A stretch of DNA of 64,000 bases from Elymus sibiricus (GCA_039707655.1 CM077671.1:368368720-368432719); one strand, 5' to 3'. Shown: positions 45,416-57,946, numbered from the stretch's first letter. Notes: generated by a model not told the origin, from the letters alone. Translations and numbers: made by a program.

Positions 45416-45430
45416 GTCTCCCACTTGCAC
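45416..45430 (-). other. Polypurine tract of the Copia element
   Basis: Minus strand GCAAGTGGGAGAC adjoins the LTR, the usual Angela-type second-strand primer. Confidence 0.75.
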
Positions 45431-45539
45431 TAGAGTCAATAATCTAGTTCACATCAGCATGTGATTTACATTGTTATGAATCTAACACCCAATGAGTTCT
45501 GGGGTTCGATCATGCTTTCCATGTGAGAGAGGTCTTTAG

Positions 45540-48330
45540 TCAACGGTGCAACATTCAGATCCGTGTGTTCTTTGCAAATCTATATGTCATACTGCAGATG
45601 CTACCATGCTCCACTTGGAACTATTCCAAATGGCTGCTCCACTATACATATCCGGATTGCTACTCAGAGTCATCCGGATAGGTGTCAAAGCTTGCATCGA
45701 CGTAACCCTTTACGACGAACTCTTTATCACCTCCATAACTGAGAAACATTTCCTTAGTCCTCTAGTTACTAAGGATAATTTTGACCGCTGTCCAGTGATC
45801 CACTCCTGGACCACTTTTGTACCCCTTGACAGACTCATGGCAAGGCACACACCAGGTGCGGTACACAGCATGGCATACTATACAGAGCCTATGGATAAGG
45901 CATAGGGGACGACCTTCGTCCTTTCTCTTTCTTCTGCCGTGGTTGAGCTTTGAGTCTCACTCTACTCCACACCTTACAAATCAGGCAAGAACTCTTTCTT
46001 TGACTGATCCATTTTGAACTCTTTCAAAATCTTGTCAAGGTATGTACTCATTGAAAGTTTTATCAGACATCTTGATCTATCTATATAGATCCTGATGCCC
46101 AATATTTAAGTAGCTTCATTCCAGGTTTTCCTTTGAAAAACTCCTTTTCAAACAACCCTTTATGCTTTCCAGAAATTCTACATCATTTCCGATCAACAAT
46201 ATGTCATCCACATATACTTATCAGAAATTCTATAGTGCTCCCACTCACTTTATTGTAAATAGAAGTTTCTCATAAACTTTGGATAGACCCAAAAACTTTG
46301 ATCACCTCATCAAAGTGTATATTCCAACTCCAAGATGCTTGGTCCTGTCCATAGAAGGATCGCTGGAGCTTGCATACATTTTAGCATCCTTAGGACTGAC
46401 AAAACCTTCTGGTTGTATCACATACAAGCTTTCCTCAAAGAAACCGTCAAGAAACGATGTTTTGACATCCATCTGCCAGATTTCATAATTGAAAAATGCA
46501 GCAACTGCTAACATAATTCCAACAGACTTTAGCATCGCTACGGGTGAGAAAGTCTCATCGTAGTCAACTCCTTGAACTTGTGAAAAACCCTTTGCCACAA
46601 GTCGAGCTTTATAGACGGTGACATTACCGTCCGCGTTCGTCTTCCTTTTAAAGATCCATTTGTTCTGAATGGCCTTTCGCCCTTCAGGTAATACTTCCAA
46701 AGCCCATACTTTGTTTTCATACATGGATCCCATCTCGGATTTCATGGCTCCTAGCCATTTGTTGGAATCCGGGCCCACCATCGATTCTTCATAGCTCGTA
46801 GGTTCACTGTTGTCTAACAACATGACCTCCAAGACAGGATTGCCGTACCACACAGGGGCGGCACGATTCCTTGTCGACCGACGAGGCCTGGTAGTAACTT
46901 GATCCGAAGTGTCATGATCATCATCATTAACTTTCTCTTCATTTGGTGTAGGCGCCATAGAAACATCTTTCTGTGTCGTGCTACCATCCAAATGAAGTGA
47001 CGGTTCAATAACCTTCATCAAGTTCTACCTTTCCTCCCACTCAATTCTTTCGAGAGAAACTCTTTCTCGAGAAAGGACCCGTTTTTAGCAACAAACATTT
47101 TGCCCTTGGATCTGAGATAGAAGGTATACCCGACTGTTTCCTTAGGGTATTCTATGAAGATGCACCTTTCCGCTTTGGGATCGAGCTTATCAGACATAAG
47201 CGTCGTATTCCCAAACTCTGAGAAATGACAGCTTAGGTTTCTGCCAAACCAAAATTCATACGGTGTCATCTCAACGGACTTAGATGGTGCCCTATTTAAA
47301 GTGAATGTAGTTGTCTCTAATGCATAACCCCAAAACGATAGTGGCAAATCGATAAGAGACATCATAGTACGCACCATATCCAATAGAGCACGACTACGAC
47401 GTTCGGACACATTATCACACTATGGTGTTCCAGGCGGCGTGAGTTGTGAAACAACTTCCACATTGTCTTTAGTTGCATACCAAACTCGTAACTCGGATAT
47501 TCACCTCCACGATCATATCGTAGACATTTTATCTTCTTGTCACGATGATCTCAAACTTCACTCTGAATTTGTCTGAACTTTTCAAACGTTTCAGACTTGT
47601 GTTTCATTAAGTAAATATACCCATATCTACTCAAATCATCAGTGAAGGTAGGAAAATAACGATATCCACCGCACGCTACAACACTCATTGGACCGAATAC
47701 ATCAACATGTGTCATTTCCAATAAGTCACTTGCCCGCTCCATCATACCGGAAAGCGGGGTCTTAGTCATCTTACCCATGAGGCATGGTCCGCATGTCTCA
47801 ACCGATTCGAAATCGAATGAGTCCAAAGATCCATCAGCATGGAGTTTCTTCATGCGCTTTACACCAATATGACATTTAGCGGCAGTGCCACAAGTATGTG
47901 GTATTATCATTATTAACTTTGTATCTTTTGGCATCAATATTATGAACATGTGTATCACTACGAGCAAGATTCAATAAACCATTCTCATTGGGTGCATGAC
48001 CATTGAAGGTATTATTCATGTAAACAGAATAACCATTATTCTCTAACTTAAATGAATAACCGTATTGCAATAAACATGATCTAATCACATTCATGCTCAA
48101 CGCAAACACCAAATAACATTTATTTAGGTTCATCACTAATCCCGAAGGTAGAGAAAGCGTGCGATGGTGATCACATCAACCTTGGAAACACTTCCAACAC
48201 TCATCGTCACCTCACCCTTAGCTAGCCTCCGTTTATTCCGTAGCTTTTATTTCGAGTTACTAACATTTAGCAACCGAACCGGTATCCAATACCCAAGTGC
48301 TACTAGGAGTACTAGTAAGGCACACATCAA
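45540..48330 (-). pseudogene. Copia pol remnant (protease, integrase, RT, RNase H)
   Basis: Traces in order on the minus strand: WVLDTGS protease site (about 48270); GAG-pre-integrase and integrase at 47551-47967 with CGPCLMGKM, the first Asp in THVDVFGPM and the second in FTDDLSRYGYIY; integrase C-terminal part at 47018-47410; RT at 46302-47021 with NKWIFKRKTNADGNV, ARLVAKGFSQVQGVDYDETFSPVA and QMDVKTSFLDG. A frameshift follows, then CKLQRS and the YVDD catalytic motif (about 46200). RNase H traces (GYVDASFDTYPDD) lie near 45700. Several frameshifts and stops make it non-functional. Confidence 0.85.
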
Positions 48331-48399
48331 TAACACGTATATCTAATATACTTCTGTCGACGTTGCCAGCCTTCTCATCTACCAAGTATCTAGGGTTGT

Positions 48400-49170
48400 T
48401 CCGCTTCAGCGACCGTTTTCCTCATAATAGAAGCACTTAGTCTCGGGTTTGGGTTCAACCTTGGGTTCTTTCACTGGAGCAGCAACTGGCTTGCCATCCA
48501 TGAAGTTTCCCTCCTTGCCCTTGCCCTTCTCGAAACTAGTGGTTTCACTAACCATCAACACTTGATGCTCCTTCTTGATTTCTACCTTCGCGGTGTCAAA
48601 CATCGCGAATAGCTCAGGGATCATTATTTCCATCCCTGGCATTTTATAGTTCATCACGAAGCTCTAGTAGCTTAGTGACAGTGACTTGGAGAACTATATC
48701 AATCACTATCTTATCTGGAAGATCAACTCCCACTCGATTCAAGCGATTGTAGCACCCAGACAATCTGAGCACATGCTCCCCGATTGAGCTATTCTCCTTC
48801 ATCTTGCAGGCAAAGAATCTTGTTGGAGGTCTCATACCTCTCAACACGGGAACGAGCCTGAGATCCCAATTTTAGCTCTTAGAACATCTCATATGTTCCG
48901 TGACGTTCAAAACGTTTTGGAGCCTCAATTCTAAGCCGCAATGCATGATGCACTGAACTATCAAGTAGTCATCAGAATGTGCCTGTCAGATGTTCACAAC
49001 ATCTACAGACGACGCTTGAGGGGTGGCGCACCGAGCGGTGCATTAAGGACATAAGCCTTCTGTGCAGAAATGAGGACAATCCTCAGATCACGGACCCAGT
49101 CCGCATTATTGCTACCATCATCTTTCAACTCTATTTCTCTAGGAACATATAAAAATTCAAGGGAGCTATA
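48400..49170 (-). pseudogene. Copia gag remnant
   Basis: The minus strand encodes NNADWVRDLRIVLISAQKAY (about 49100), then PPTRFFACKMKENSSIGEHV and LSGCYNRLNRVGVDLPD (48644-48847), and near 48410 a damaged zinc knuckle KCFYYEENGRW in which the second Cys is Tyr. Stops and shifts separate the pieces. Confidence 0.75.
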
Positions 49171-50419
49171 GCGTGAGCTAGTAATCTACAACATAATTTG
49201 CAAAGACATTTTGACTATGTTCATGATAATGAGTTTAGTTAATCATATTACTTAAAAACTCCCACTCAAATTGACATCCCTCTGGTCATTCGAGTGTCAC
49301 ATGATCCAAATTCACCAACCCAAGTCCGATCATCATGTGAGATGAGGTGGTTTCAATGGTGAACATCTTCATGTTGATCATATCTACTATATGACTCATG
49401 TTCGACCTTTCGGTCTCTTGTGTTCCGAGGCCATGTCTGTACATGCTAGGCTCGTCAAGTTTAACCCGAGTGTTCCGCACGTGCAACACTGGCTTGCACC
49501 CGTTGTATGTGAATGTAGAGTCTATCACACCCGATCATCACGTGGTGTCTCGAAACAACGAACTTTCACAATGGTGCACACTCGGGGAGAACACAATTTT
49601 ATCTTGAAATTTTAGTGAGGGATCACCTTATAATGCTACCGTCGTCTTAAGCAAAATAAGATGCATAAACGGATTAACATCACATGCAAATCATAAGTGA
49701 CATGATATGGCCATGAACTTGTGCTTTTGATCTCCATCTCCAAAGCACCGGCATGATCTCCATCGTCACCGGCATGACACCATGATCTCCATCATCTTGA
49801 TCTCCATCAACGTGTCGCCATGAGGTTGTCGCGCCGACTGTTGCTTCTACGACTATTGCTAACTCATAGCGATAAAGTAAAGCAAAACGGCGAAAATAAA
49901 TTAAAGACAACCCTATGGCTCCTGCCGGTTGCCGTACTCACCGACATGCAAGTCGTGATATTCTATACAAAACATGATCATCTCATACATCACATATATC
50001 TCATCATGTAATTGGCCATATCACATCACAACATACCCTACAAAAACAAGTTAGACATCCTCTAATTGTTGTTGCATGTTTTACGCGGCTGCTACGGGTA
50101 TCTAGCAAGAATAATTCTCACCTACGCAAAAACCACAACGGTGATACACAAATTGCTATTCAACCTTCTCAAGGACCGCCTTTGTCGAATCCGATCCAAC
50201 TAAAGTGGGAGAGACAGACACCCGCCTGCCATCTTTATGCAACAAGGTTACAAGTCAGTTGATGGAACCGGTCTCTCGTAAGCGTACAAGTAATGTTGGT
50301 CCGGGCCGCTTCATCCCACAATACCGCTGAATCAAGAAAAGACCAAGGGAGGAAGCAATCTGAGCATCAACGCCCACAAACTCCTTTGTGTTCTACTCGT
50401 GATCTCATCTACACATAGA
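49171..50419 (-). other. 5' leader of the Copia element
   Basis: Between primer site and gag. Short frames only; a GATCTCCATC-rich tract at 49735-49810. Confidence 0.5.
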
Positions 50420-50436
50420 CCTAGCTCATGATGCCA
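50420..50436 (-). other. Primer-binding site of the Copia element
   Basis: Minus strand TGGCATCATGAGCTAGG, two differences from the initiator-Met primer site TGGTATCAGAGC, directly inside the 5' LTR. Confidence 0.75.
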
Positions 50437-50437
50437 C

Positions 50438-51527
50438 TGTTGGGGAACGTTGCATGGGAAACAAAAATTTTCCTACGCACACACAAGATCTATCCATGGT
50501 GATGAGCATCTACGAGAGGGAGAGTGAATCTACATACCCTTGTAGATCGCTAAACGGAAGCGTTAAGAAACGCGGTTGATGTAGTCGAACGTCTTCGCGA
50601 TCCAAATCGCAAGCCGTCCCGCGATCCCATCACGATCCGTCTCGCGATCCAATCATGATCCGTCCCGCGATCCAATCACGGTCCTTCCAATCAAGTGCCG
50701 AACGGACGGCACCTACACGTTCAGCACACGTACAGCTCGATGACGATCTTCGCCTTCTTGATCTAGCAAGAGGGAGCGAAGAGGTAGAAGAGTTCTCCGG
50801 CAGTGCGATAGCGCGGCGGCGGTGGTGGTGGAACTATTCCAGCAGGGCTTCGCCTAAACACTGCTGAAAAACTAGAGGAACTGATCTATCGGGAGAGAGG
50901 GTTGCACTGTGGCCTTTTTGGGTTGAAGTGCTATGGCCCTCTCTCCCTCTAGTATATATAGGAGGGAGGGGAGGGGACGGCGCCCTAGGGATCCTCCCCT
51001 AGGGTCGGCCGAAGTGGGGAGGAGAGGGAGTTGGACTCCAATCCTACTCCTAGTAGGACTCCTCCCCCACTTGGAAACCCTTCCCCTTTTGGGCTTTTGC
51101 CTATTCCTCTCACCACAGCCGCATGGGCCCCTAGGGGCTGGCTTAGCCAGCCCACTAAGGGCTGGTGCGCCACCCCTAAGGCCCATGTGGCCTCCCGGCG
51201 TGAGTGGCCCCTCCCGATGGCCCTCCGGGACCCTCCCGGCACTCCCGGTACACTACCGGAAACACCCGAAACTTTTCCGGTGGCCAAAACGGGACTTCCT
51301 ATATATCAATCTTTACCTCCAGACCATTACGAAGCTCCTCGTGACGTCCGGGATCTCATTCGGGACTCCGAACAACCTTCGGTCACCACCATACATAACT
51401 CTACTATACCGAAACGTCACCTAACCTTAAGTGTGCAGACCCTGTGGGTTCGAGAACTATGTAGACATGACCGAGACACCTCTACGGTCAATAACCAATA
51501 GCGGGACCTAGATGCCCATATTGGTTC
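50438..51527 (-). repeat. 5' LTR of the Copia element, part adjoining the interior
   Basis: The remaining 766 bp are at 63026-63791. With the insertion removed, the LTR is 1851 bp (one GGTTC copy discounted), equal to its partner. Confidence 0.9.
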
Positions 51528-52817
51528 TGTAACACCCCAAAAATTTAATATTGTTTTATTAAATAAAATGTTGCCAGAAATAATTACTTTCTATTCTCTG
51601 GATTTTCTATTGATTTCTTGGCCACTCTTTTTGTCTGAATTTCAAGAATTCTTCTGTCCTATCTGAAACTTTTGAATAATGTTGTGTGGCTTGAATGTTT
51701 TATTAAATCATTTAATTACATTTAGTAAAACCAGTGGAATGATTTTTATAATGATATTTGCCAAGTTTTAATTCATTTGATAGCATTTTAACCCTTTTAA
51801 GAGCCTCATTTGCACTGCAACCATTTTATAACTTCAACTATAAATTCCACAAAAATTTGTAGAGGTCATGTGATGTCCCTGGATCACTTTTATGCAAAGA
51901 AACAACTTTGTGTTTTGAAAAATTTGAGCAAACCATCCTCATCTTCATTCTGGTCCAGTGTGGTGGTTTGTACTGCAACCCATATTTATTTTGCCCTAAT
52001 GCCCTTGGTATTTTTCCTGCTATTAGTTAGCCCTACCAAACCCTTAAGTCCAGGAGATCAGCCACATTGGAGTGATTTAAACACATGCAATAATGGTCTA
52101 TATGTTTTGTCCAGAATTGAAGATTTGCAAAACTTGCACTAACAAGTTTCTGTTTTTCTCAAACTAACCATGCCATCTTCTTGTGGATCTAAAGAGACCC
52201 CAACCTGGGAAGTTGGGTGGCCAACAAGGTCATTGAGGTGGCCTTGCCATTTTGTCAAACACCTTCTGGGTCTGACCAGAATTGGCATGGTTATAAGATT
52301 GCATTGTGGACTTGCTTTATTTGCCTAACCAGAATGTCTTCTGACCCAACCTTGCCTCCTAACCTATGCCTGGGAAGTCTCAGTGGCATAGGAGCCCCCT
52401 GGAGTGCCATGGCATTCCGTCGAATGGGTGGTGGACGTGCTCTGGGCGCGGCCAGAGCGCGCATATTGCTGCCGGCGCAACCGAGCCGCCGCGTCTCACC
52501 TACCCCGCGTGCCCTTGACCTTATCCGCTCGAAGAGCCGTACAGTACCACCGCCACCTCACCCCGTCCGCTAGCGCCGCTCGACTGCTGCTCTGCGCAGA
52601 TCAGAGCTACCACCATGGCCATCTTGGCGGCAAGCCTGCGGCCGCTGCCGTTCCTGCCATGGACGGCACCGCAAAAGCCACAGTTGCACGCCAACTGCCC
52701 TCTGGAACAGCTCGAGCTCATCCACGAGCTCGTCCGCTAGTGCCAGCCGCCGCCACGTCTCCCCTGCGACAGTCGCCGGCGTTCTTATCCGCAACCGCGG
52801 GAACCGACCTCGCCGGC

Positions 52818-52824
52818 TATAAAA
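52818..52824 (+). promoter_or_regulatory. TATA box of the 5' LTR
   Basis: TATAAAA in a GC-rich context, conserved in the other LTR at 60095-60101. Confidence 0.7.
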
Positions 52825-54728
52825 GGAGCCCCCGAGCGTGCCTAGCGATCCCAGCCACCCCTGAACTGCCTTAGGAAGCCCCCCTTTCTTTAATTGGTCC
52901 GGAGCAGCCATCTTCCCCGCCTCCGGCAACCTCGGCCGCCGACGCACCTCGACTAAATTAGCCGTAGCAAGAGCGCCCCAGCTTTCCCTATCACCACCAT
53001 CCACTTCCCCTCGACCTTGCGGAGCCACCCCACCACTCAGCCTCAACCGGGAACCGCCCTAGGCCGAAACCCCATTAGCTCCCGAAGCCACCGCCCGCTG
53101 TGGAGCTCGCCGCTGGCGACCCCCTTCGTCTCTGCTAGCCTTTCGACCACTGGGAGGACCGCCCTGAACCGGCGGATCCATCCCCGCCATCGGAGCCCCG
53201 TGAGAAGCCGCCGTTCGCCGGCAATGGTCGCCGGAGCTCCGCCTCCGCTCGGCCAGGGGAGGAAGGAGGCGCGGGCGACTGGTCAAACCTGACCAGTGGG
53301 CCCAATGGACCCACTGTCAGTGACCCCCGAGTCGGCCCGCGCTGGTTTAAGTGGAGACGCCCCCATGGAAGTACGTTTTCTCCTCGCGCAAGCGTATTTC
53401 CCTCTGAACCGTTTCCTTTTATCTGTTTTATTTTAAAACAGATTTTGACCAATCTTTGACTGGCTATAATTTCTAAAATAAAACTCCAATTGATTTGATT
53501 CTTTTTCCCACCTCTCTCAAATTTCATTTAGTTTATTTTCATATTTATTTGAAAATTTTCCAAGAAAACTTTTTGTACTGTTTTCAATTTGTGTGTTAAT
53601 AAGAATATTCTCAACATAGGAATTTGGAGGGAAAAACTTTCAAAAGTTTTGGAGTGCACCTCAACTACCTACACGTTTAAGGCAAGCATTCTGAACCCTA
53701 GTTTAATGTTTGTTGTGTGTTGTTTGATGTGACTACAACACCGAGATGTTTTGAAGCATGCGTTATTTCATGTGATGTTGTGATCATGCCTTGGAGTGCA
53801 TGATGGAAATTCCTTGCTGTTGGAATTAAAATACTGGTGACTGTATTCACCCCCTTATACGTCACATGCCTACCGGAAGGAATCCGGAGGAGTCTCTGTC
53901 TCGGGTAGACACGAGCTTGGTGCTGACATCTCGTTGGAGCGAGAATGATCAGTGAGGCATGAAGGGGTATGATGAGTGGTGATTTCTGTCTGATGTTGTG
54001 AAATATATTTGTTGTGCTAATCATGCAGGAACCATTTTAACCTCCTGAGTCGACAGTAGATCGAGTCTTGTGCCAGTAACCCCCATACTTGTTTCGTACT
54101 ACCACTCGTCCCTGCCGCAGGTAGGGTACAGTTCAGTAAGTTGTCAACCCCTTTCTTGGCACACACCGTACAGAGAGGCCATGGTGGAAGATACCGGGTG
54201 CATCCGGTAGGCATGCCACCTGGTCCGGGGGCATGGGTGTTTCCGGTTGGGATCGAGAGGGGGGCACCCCTTAGTAGCGCGCGGTATAAATTTGATCCCA
54301 TGCTAATCGAGGTTGTAGCCTCCCCACTTAGAGTTTTGCTTAACGAGTGTCGTGGGTGATTCCAGGCATCGGTAAGTTAAGCTGGTGTGTGCGAGTTAGG
54401 TGTGTTTTCAATTCAAAGACCGTAAACGGAATTAGTCCCGGTGGACTAAGGGAATCCGTTACTCGTGGGTAAAGAGTACACCCTCTGCAGAGTTTATATC
54501 TATTCGAATAGCCGTGTCCGCGGTTAAGGACTACAGTCTGGGATGGGTCAAGTGTCAGTCTTAGTGTCGGTCTTCGGAGGAAAACTTCTAAACCAGAATA
54601 TTGATCATGATGTGTGAGGAATGATGATTATGATTATTATTATTATGGACTAACCAATTATATTGTCTGCTTATCGAGTATCCCTGGGATGGTTCTACCT
54701 CCTGGATACTTATTGTGATTTTTATTAT

Positions 54729-55176
54729 ATAAGCCCTTTATGTGGCGTCGCTCAGACGCCTGACTGTGGCATGCTTGTTATTTATTTTCCTTATAAGCCC
54801 TTTATGTGGCGTCGCTCAGACGCCCGACTGTGGCATGCTTGTTATTTATTTTTCTTGTAAGCCCTTTATATGGCATCGCTCAGACGCCCGACTGTGGCAT
54901 GCTTGTTATTTATTTTCCTTATAAGCCCTTTATGTGGCGTCGCTCAGACGCCCGACTGTGGCATGCTTGTTATTTATTTTTCTTATAAGCCCTTTATGTG
55001 GCGTCACTCAGACGCCCGACTGTGGCATGCTTGTTCTTTATTTTCCTTATAAGCCCTTTAGGTGGCATCGCTCAGACGCCCGACTGTGGCACGCATGTTA
55101 TTTATTTTTCTTATAAGCCCTTTATGTGGCGTCGCTCAGACGCCCGACTGAGGCATGCTTTATATTATTATCCTTT
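54729..55176. repeat. 64-bp tandem array, seven units (5' LTR copy)
   Basis: Units begin ATAAGCCCTTTATGTGG at 54729, 54793, 54857, 54921, 54985, 55049 and 55113. Most contain GGCGTCGCTCAGACGCC, a perfect 6-bp stem with a 5-base loop; units three and six read GGCATC and unit five has a changed loop (ACTCA). An eighth degraded unit follows (GAGGCGTCGCTTCTGACACC). Confidence 0.95.
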
Positions 55177-55751
55177 CGAGGCGTCGCTTCTGACACCCGA
55201 TCGGTTTATTTTATTTTTATTCTCTGATTGCTTATTCATGTTTAATATGAATGACCTGCTTGCGTGCGTCATGAATTTTTATTTCGTGACTGACTAAGTG
55301 ATCGTGGATTATTTCAGTGCATGATTATCATCTGTTATATTATACCTGTTTTCATGATGTTTGCGAGTACATTCAAAGTACTCACTAGCTTGTCCCTGGT
55401 TATTGTCTTGGCCAGATTTCTTGTTTGGAGAAGAGCGCAACGACGACAGCCCGGAACCTAGGCATCGAAGATAGCAGATACGCGAAGATAGGAGTTATCC
55501 AGGTCAGCTGTTCCTGTGGGAAATGGAGTCCCATAGACGTTGATGACCCCGAACCGCTTCCGCCACCAACCACTAGAAACCTTTTGTTGTACTCATAGAC
55601 CAAAATGGTCTTGTACTTCATATTTTTGTAATTTCGCTTGGAATTTCTGTATCAAGATTGTGTCTCATCAGCTAACAATAATCCTGGGGCTGGTGAGCAC
55701 AAGGGCCATTTACTGGGAATTAATATCCTGGAAAACCGGTCCTGACAACCT

Positions 55752-55767
55752 TGGTATCAGAGCCAGG
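55752..55767 (+). other. Primer-binding site (initiator tRNA-Met)
   Basis: TGGTATCAGAGCCAGG four bases inside the LTR, complementary to the 3' end of plant initiator tRNA-Met. Confidence 0.9.
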
Positions 55768-56003
55768 CTGACCATTGGCTAATCCTATCTTAGCCAGGTC
55801 GATAAACCTAGGTTAACCCACCCACCAGACCTTAACCTAACCACAGCCAAGCTTATCCTATACGATAGCCACATAGTATCCCCGACACCTTTTTGGCAGT
55901 CGGTGCCCAACCTATCAGCCTAGCCCGTCGATCACGCGCCAGTGACCGACACCTAATTCGTCTCATTCGCAAGCGTGCGAAGGAAGACTCCGTTTTCTTT
56001 TTC

Positions 56004-56010
56004 TATAAAA
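56004..56010 (+). promoter_or_regulatory. TATA box of cassette 1
   Basis: TATAAAA in TTTTTCTATAAAAGGG, 63 bp upstream of the ORF1 ATG; a C/A-rich stretch (CAGCACAGCACAGCC) follows at the expected start of transcription. Confidence 0.6.
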
Positions 56011-56066
56011 GGGAACGTTAGCCCCAACCCAGCACAGCACAGCCTCTACCCCAGAACCAAGCCAAG

Positions 56067-56855
56067 ATGCCTGGCCCCATTGTTCACAATGAGACCATAG
56101 CAACCAACCTTGGAGGTTTTGTAACCGTGCTAGCAAACCTCACCCATCGTGCCTTTGCATTAGAAGAGCCCCCAGAATATGTTGTGTACCAAGGGCTCAC
56201 GAGCGGTGAGAGTCGTCAATTCTGGGCCACGGTGCACGTCTATGGTAGGGGTATAGCGCCAGAACGCCCCTACAGGTTCACCGGAAGGACAACTTCCTTT
56301 GAGCCACAAGCCATCCAGCTAGCAGCTCGAGAGGCTATAGTTCAACTCCGGCACCTGTCGCCAAGAGTTAACTGCCGCTCGTTCTACTATTACCCCAGCC
56401 GTGATGGGTATAGTAGGCCACCCCAGGTTGCCAACGGAGACCACGAGACGGACCCTGCATTGTTGCATCTGGTGCGCTATGTAAGTGCACTAGAGGCATT
56501 GTTCGATCAGGTCACTCTTGATCTGATCGTAGCTCGTGGAGAACTTGCCCGTCGAGCCCCGGCAAGAGGAGAAGATGTGTCCGACGCCGACAACCCAGTC
56601 GTGCTGTTCGGACAACCAATCGAGTCCTTGAGGTCTGCCCCTGCAGCCGACTGGAATGCATTTGTATCCCCGGAGGAGCTCCGTCGCCTTTTGGGGACAC
56701 GCTCCAACGGGATTGTGACCACCAACCCCCGCGATGGTCATCATCGCTACCCCGACCCTGCACAACCACATCCAGCAAACCCCGATGGTGAAGCCCAAGG
56801 AGAAGCCTCGACGTCCACAAGGCACGCTCGATTAGATATTAACGAGGTAGACTAA
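56067..56855 (+). CDS. ORF1: dsRBD-like protein of the large-LTR element (262 aa)
   Basis: A complete frame with ATG in a good context (AAGATGCC). Residues about 38-95 resemble a double-stranded-RNA-binding fold: PPEYVVY opening strand, FWATVHVYG strand, GRTT turn, then helix QAIQLAAREAIVQL. The lysines that normally contact RNA at the start of that helix are absent (FEPQ). A Tyr-rich RSFYYYPSRDGY block follows, then a helical LVRYVSALEALFDQV region (about 136-155), then a hydrophilic Pro/His tail. ORF2 repeats the same architecture. No gag, nuclease or polymerase motif. Fold assignment is inference from pattern; function unknown. Confidence 0.7.
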   Translation: MPGPIVHNETIATNLGGFVTVLANLTHRAFALEEPPEYVVYQGLTSGESRQFWATVHVYGRGIAPERPYRFTGRTTSFEPQAIQLAAREAIVQLRHLSPRVNCRSFYYYPSRDGYSRPPQVANGDHETDPALLHLVRYVSALEALFDQVTLDLIVARGELARRAPARGEDVSDADNPVVLFGQPIESLRSAPAADWNAFVSPEELRRLLGTRSNGIVTTNPRDGHHRYPDPAQPHPANPDGEAQGEASTSTRHARLDINEVD

Positions 56856-56922
56856 GTCACTCGAGTAGTACCGAGTCTTAGTATTCTACGCCATGTAATA
56901 GTGTGACCTTGTAATCGTCATG

Positions 56923-56928
56923 AATAAA
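56923..56928 (+). terminator. Poly(A) signal of cassette 1
   Basis: AATAAA 68 bp after the ORF1 stop, preceded by T/G-rich sequence. Confidence 0.5.
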
Positions 56929-57162
56929 ATGCAGACTGCTTGTATGCCATTATTTTGAATAGTAGCCACGCATAACTTTGTTGGCGTACGGTTGCATATT
57001 AAATTCCGGGCGCAGCTACCAAAAACCACCCCCAGACGACACCCACAGTAATACGTCACTTTTGTGAGATATGTATATCTGTGGCATTGACCCCGACCCC
57101 ATAGAGCAGAAGCGTCAACCTAGATTGCCCCCACACCGCAATAGGTAACCTAGCCCTGATGC

Positions 57163-57169
57163 TATATAA
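57163..57169 (+). promoter_or_regulatory. TATA box of cassette 2
   Basis: TATATAA in GCTATATAAGAGG, 73 bp upstream of the ORF2 ATG. Confidence 0.6.
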
Positions 57170-57235
57170 GAGGCCACTCCGTGATCTTATCAAGCATCCC
57201 TCACTTTGTGCACAGCTCTCACAGCCATTTTTGCC

Positions 57236-57868
57236 ATGCCGAGCCCTAGTATTCATCTGAGAACTCCAGATGCAACCCCAGGTAGTTTTGTTAAAATATT
57301 GTGGGACTTTACCTGCAGTACCATGAGTTCTACCCATCCACCCCAGTACGAGCTGCTCAAAACGAGAATCACCCCATCCGCCTCGAAATATTGGGCAGTA
57401 GTGCACATCCCTCCCGCAAACCCAAACCAAGACCCAACGGAAGTCTCCTTCGTGGGGAAATCTATGCCAACTCCGCAAATGGCCATAGAAGCTGCTGCGT
57501 ACGAAGCGATTACTCGCCTTCGATTCGCGGTACCATATGCCAGCGAAAGGGGGTATTATTACTTCCCGAGTCATGCAGCACCCAGAGAAGTAGCATCCTT
57601 TCCCGGTGGACGAATAGAGAGGGACCCAGTACTGGCCAATCTTGCCCAGTACGTCATCGCGCAAGAGCGTTTGACCCAGCGAGTAATGGGTTATCTCCAG
57701 AACCTCGCTGATTTGAATCCTCAGATCGCCATTGGCAGACCACTGAGGCCAGACCAGGAAAGGCGCGTTCTTCGACTAGTCAATCCGCTTCCTCCGGTAG
57801 AAGAAGAATGTGCCCCAGTGCCGGAGACATTTTCTCAGGACCCAACATATTTTACGTTTGCGTCGTAG
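57236..57868 (+). CDS. ORF2: dsRBD-like paralogue of ORF1 (210 aa)
   Basis: The ATG at 57236 (TTGCCATGCCG) is chosen because it follows the TATA box at a suitable distance; the open frame extends ten codons further upstream without an ATG. The layout matches ORF1: PPQYELL, then YWAVVHIPP, VGKS turn, helix QMAIEAAAYEAITRL, Tyr-rich RGYYYFPSH, then DPVLANLAQYVIAQERL corresponding to DPALLHLVRYVSALEAL of ORF1. It is shorter and lacks the His/Pro tail. Intact frame. The two are clearly duplicated but strongly diverged. Confidence 0.7.
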   Translation: MPSPSIHLRTPDATPGSFVKILWDFTCSTMSSTHPPQYELLKTRITPSASKYWAVVHIPPANPNQDPTEVSFVGKSMPTPQMAIEAAAYEAITRLRFAVPYASERGYYYFPSHAAPREVASFPGGRIERDPVLANLAQYVIAQERLTQRVMGYLQNLADLNPQIAIGRPLRPDQERRVLRLVNPLPPVEEECAPVPETFSQDPTYFTFAS

Positions 57869-57946
57869 ACGCCACTGCTATGTTTGTTAGCCTAGCATTT
57901 ATTTATGTGTTGCAGCTTATGCATTGTATCCTAAGTTTGTGCTATG

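Larger units (their letters stand above)
51528..55747 (+). repeat. 5' LTR (4.2 kb) of the large-LTR element
   Basis: TG...CA ends. A TATA box TATAAAA at 52818-52824 (CCGGCTATAAAAGG) puts the likely transcription start near 52850, so the transcribed R-U5 part would be about 2.9 kb. It contains the 64-bp tandem array at 54729-55176. Confidence 0.9.

Noticed and set aside
52404..53046. Long ORFs on both strands in the GC-rich part of the giant LTR (and 59681-60323)
   Set aside because: Both strands are open because of GC content; substitutions between the two LTRs do not respect codon positions and no domain is visible.
54663..55297. Ladder of 60-codon ORFs and a CRISPR-like look in the 64-bp array
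   Set aside because: The ORFs are one tandem repeat read in shifting frames (64 is not a multiple of 3). The units are contiguous with no unique spacers, and this is a plant LTR.
55751..55767. Possible tRNA-Met gene
   Set aside because: Only the complement of the tRNA 3' end is present, at the exact position of a primer-binding site; no cloverleaf surrounds it.
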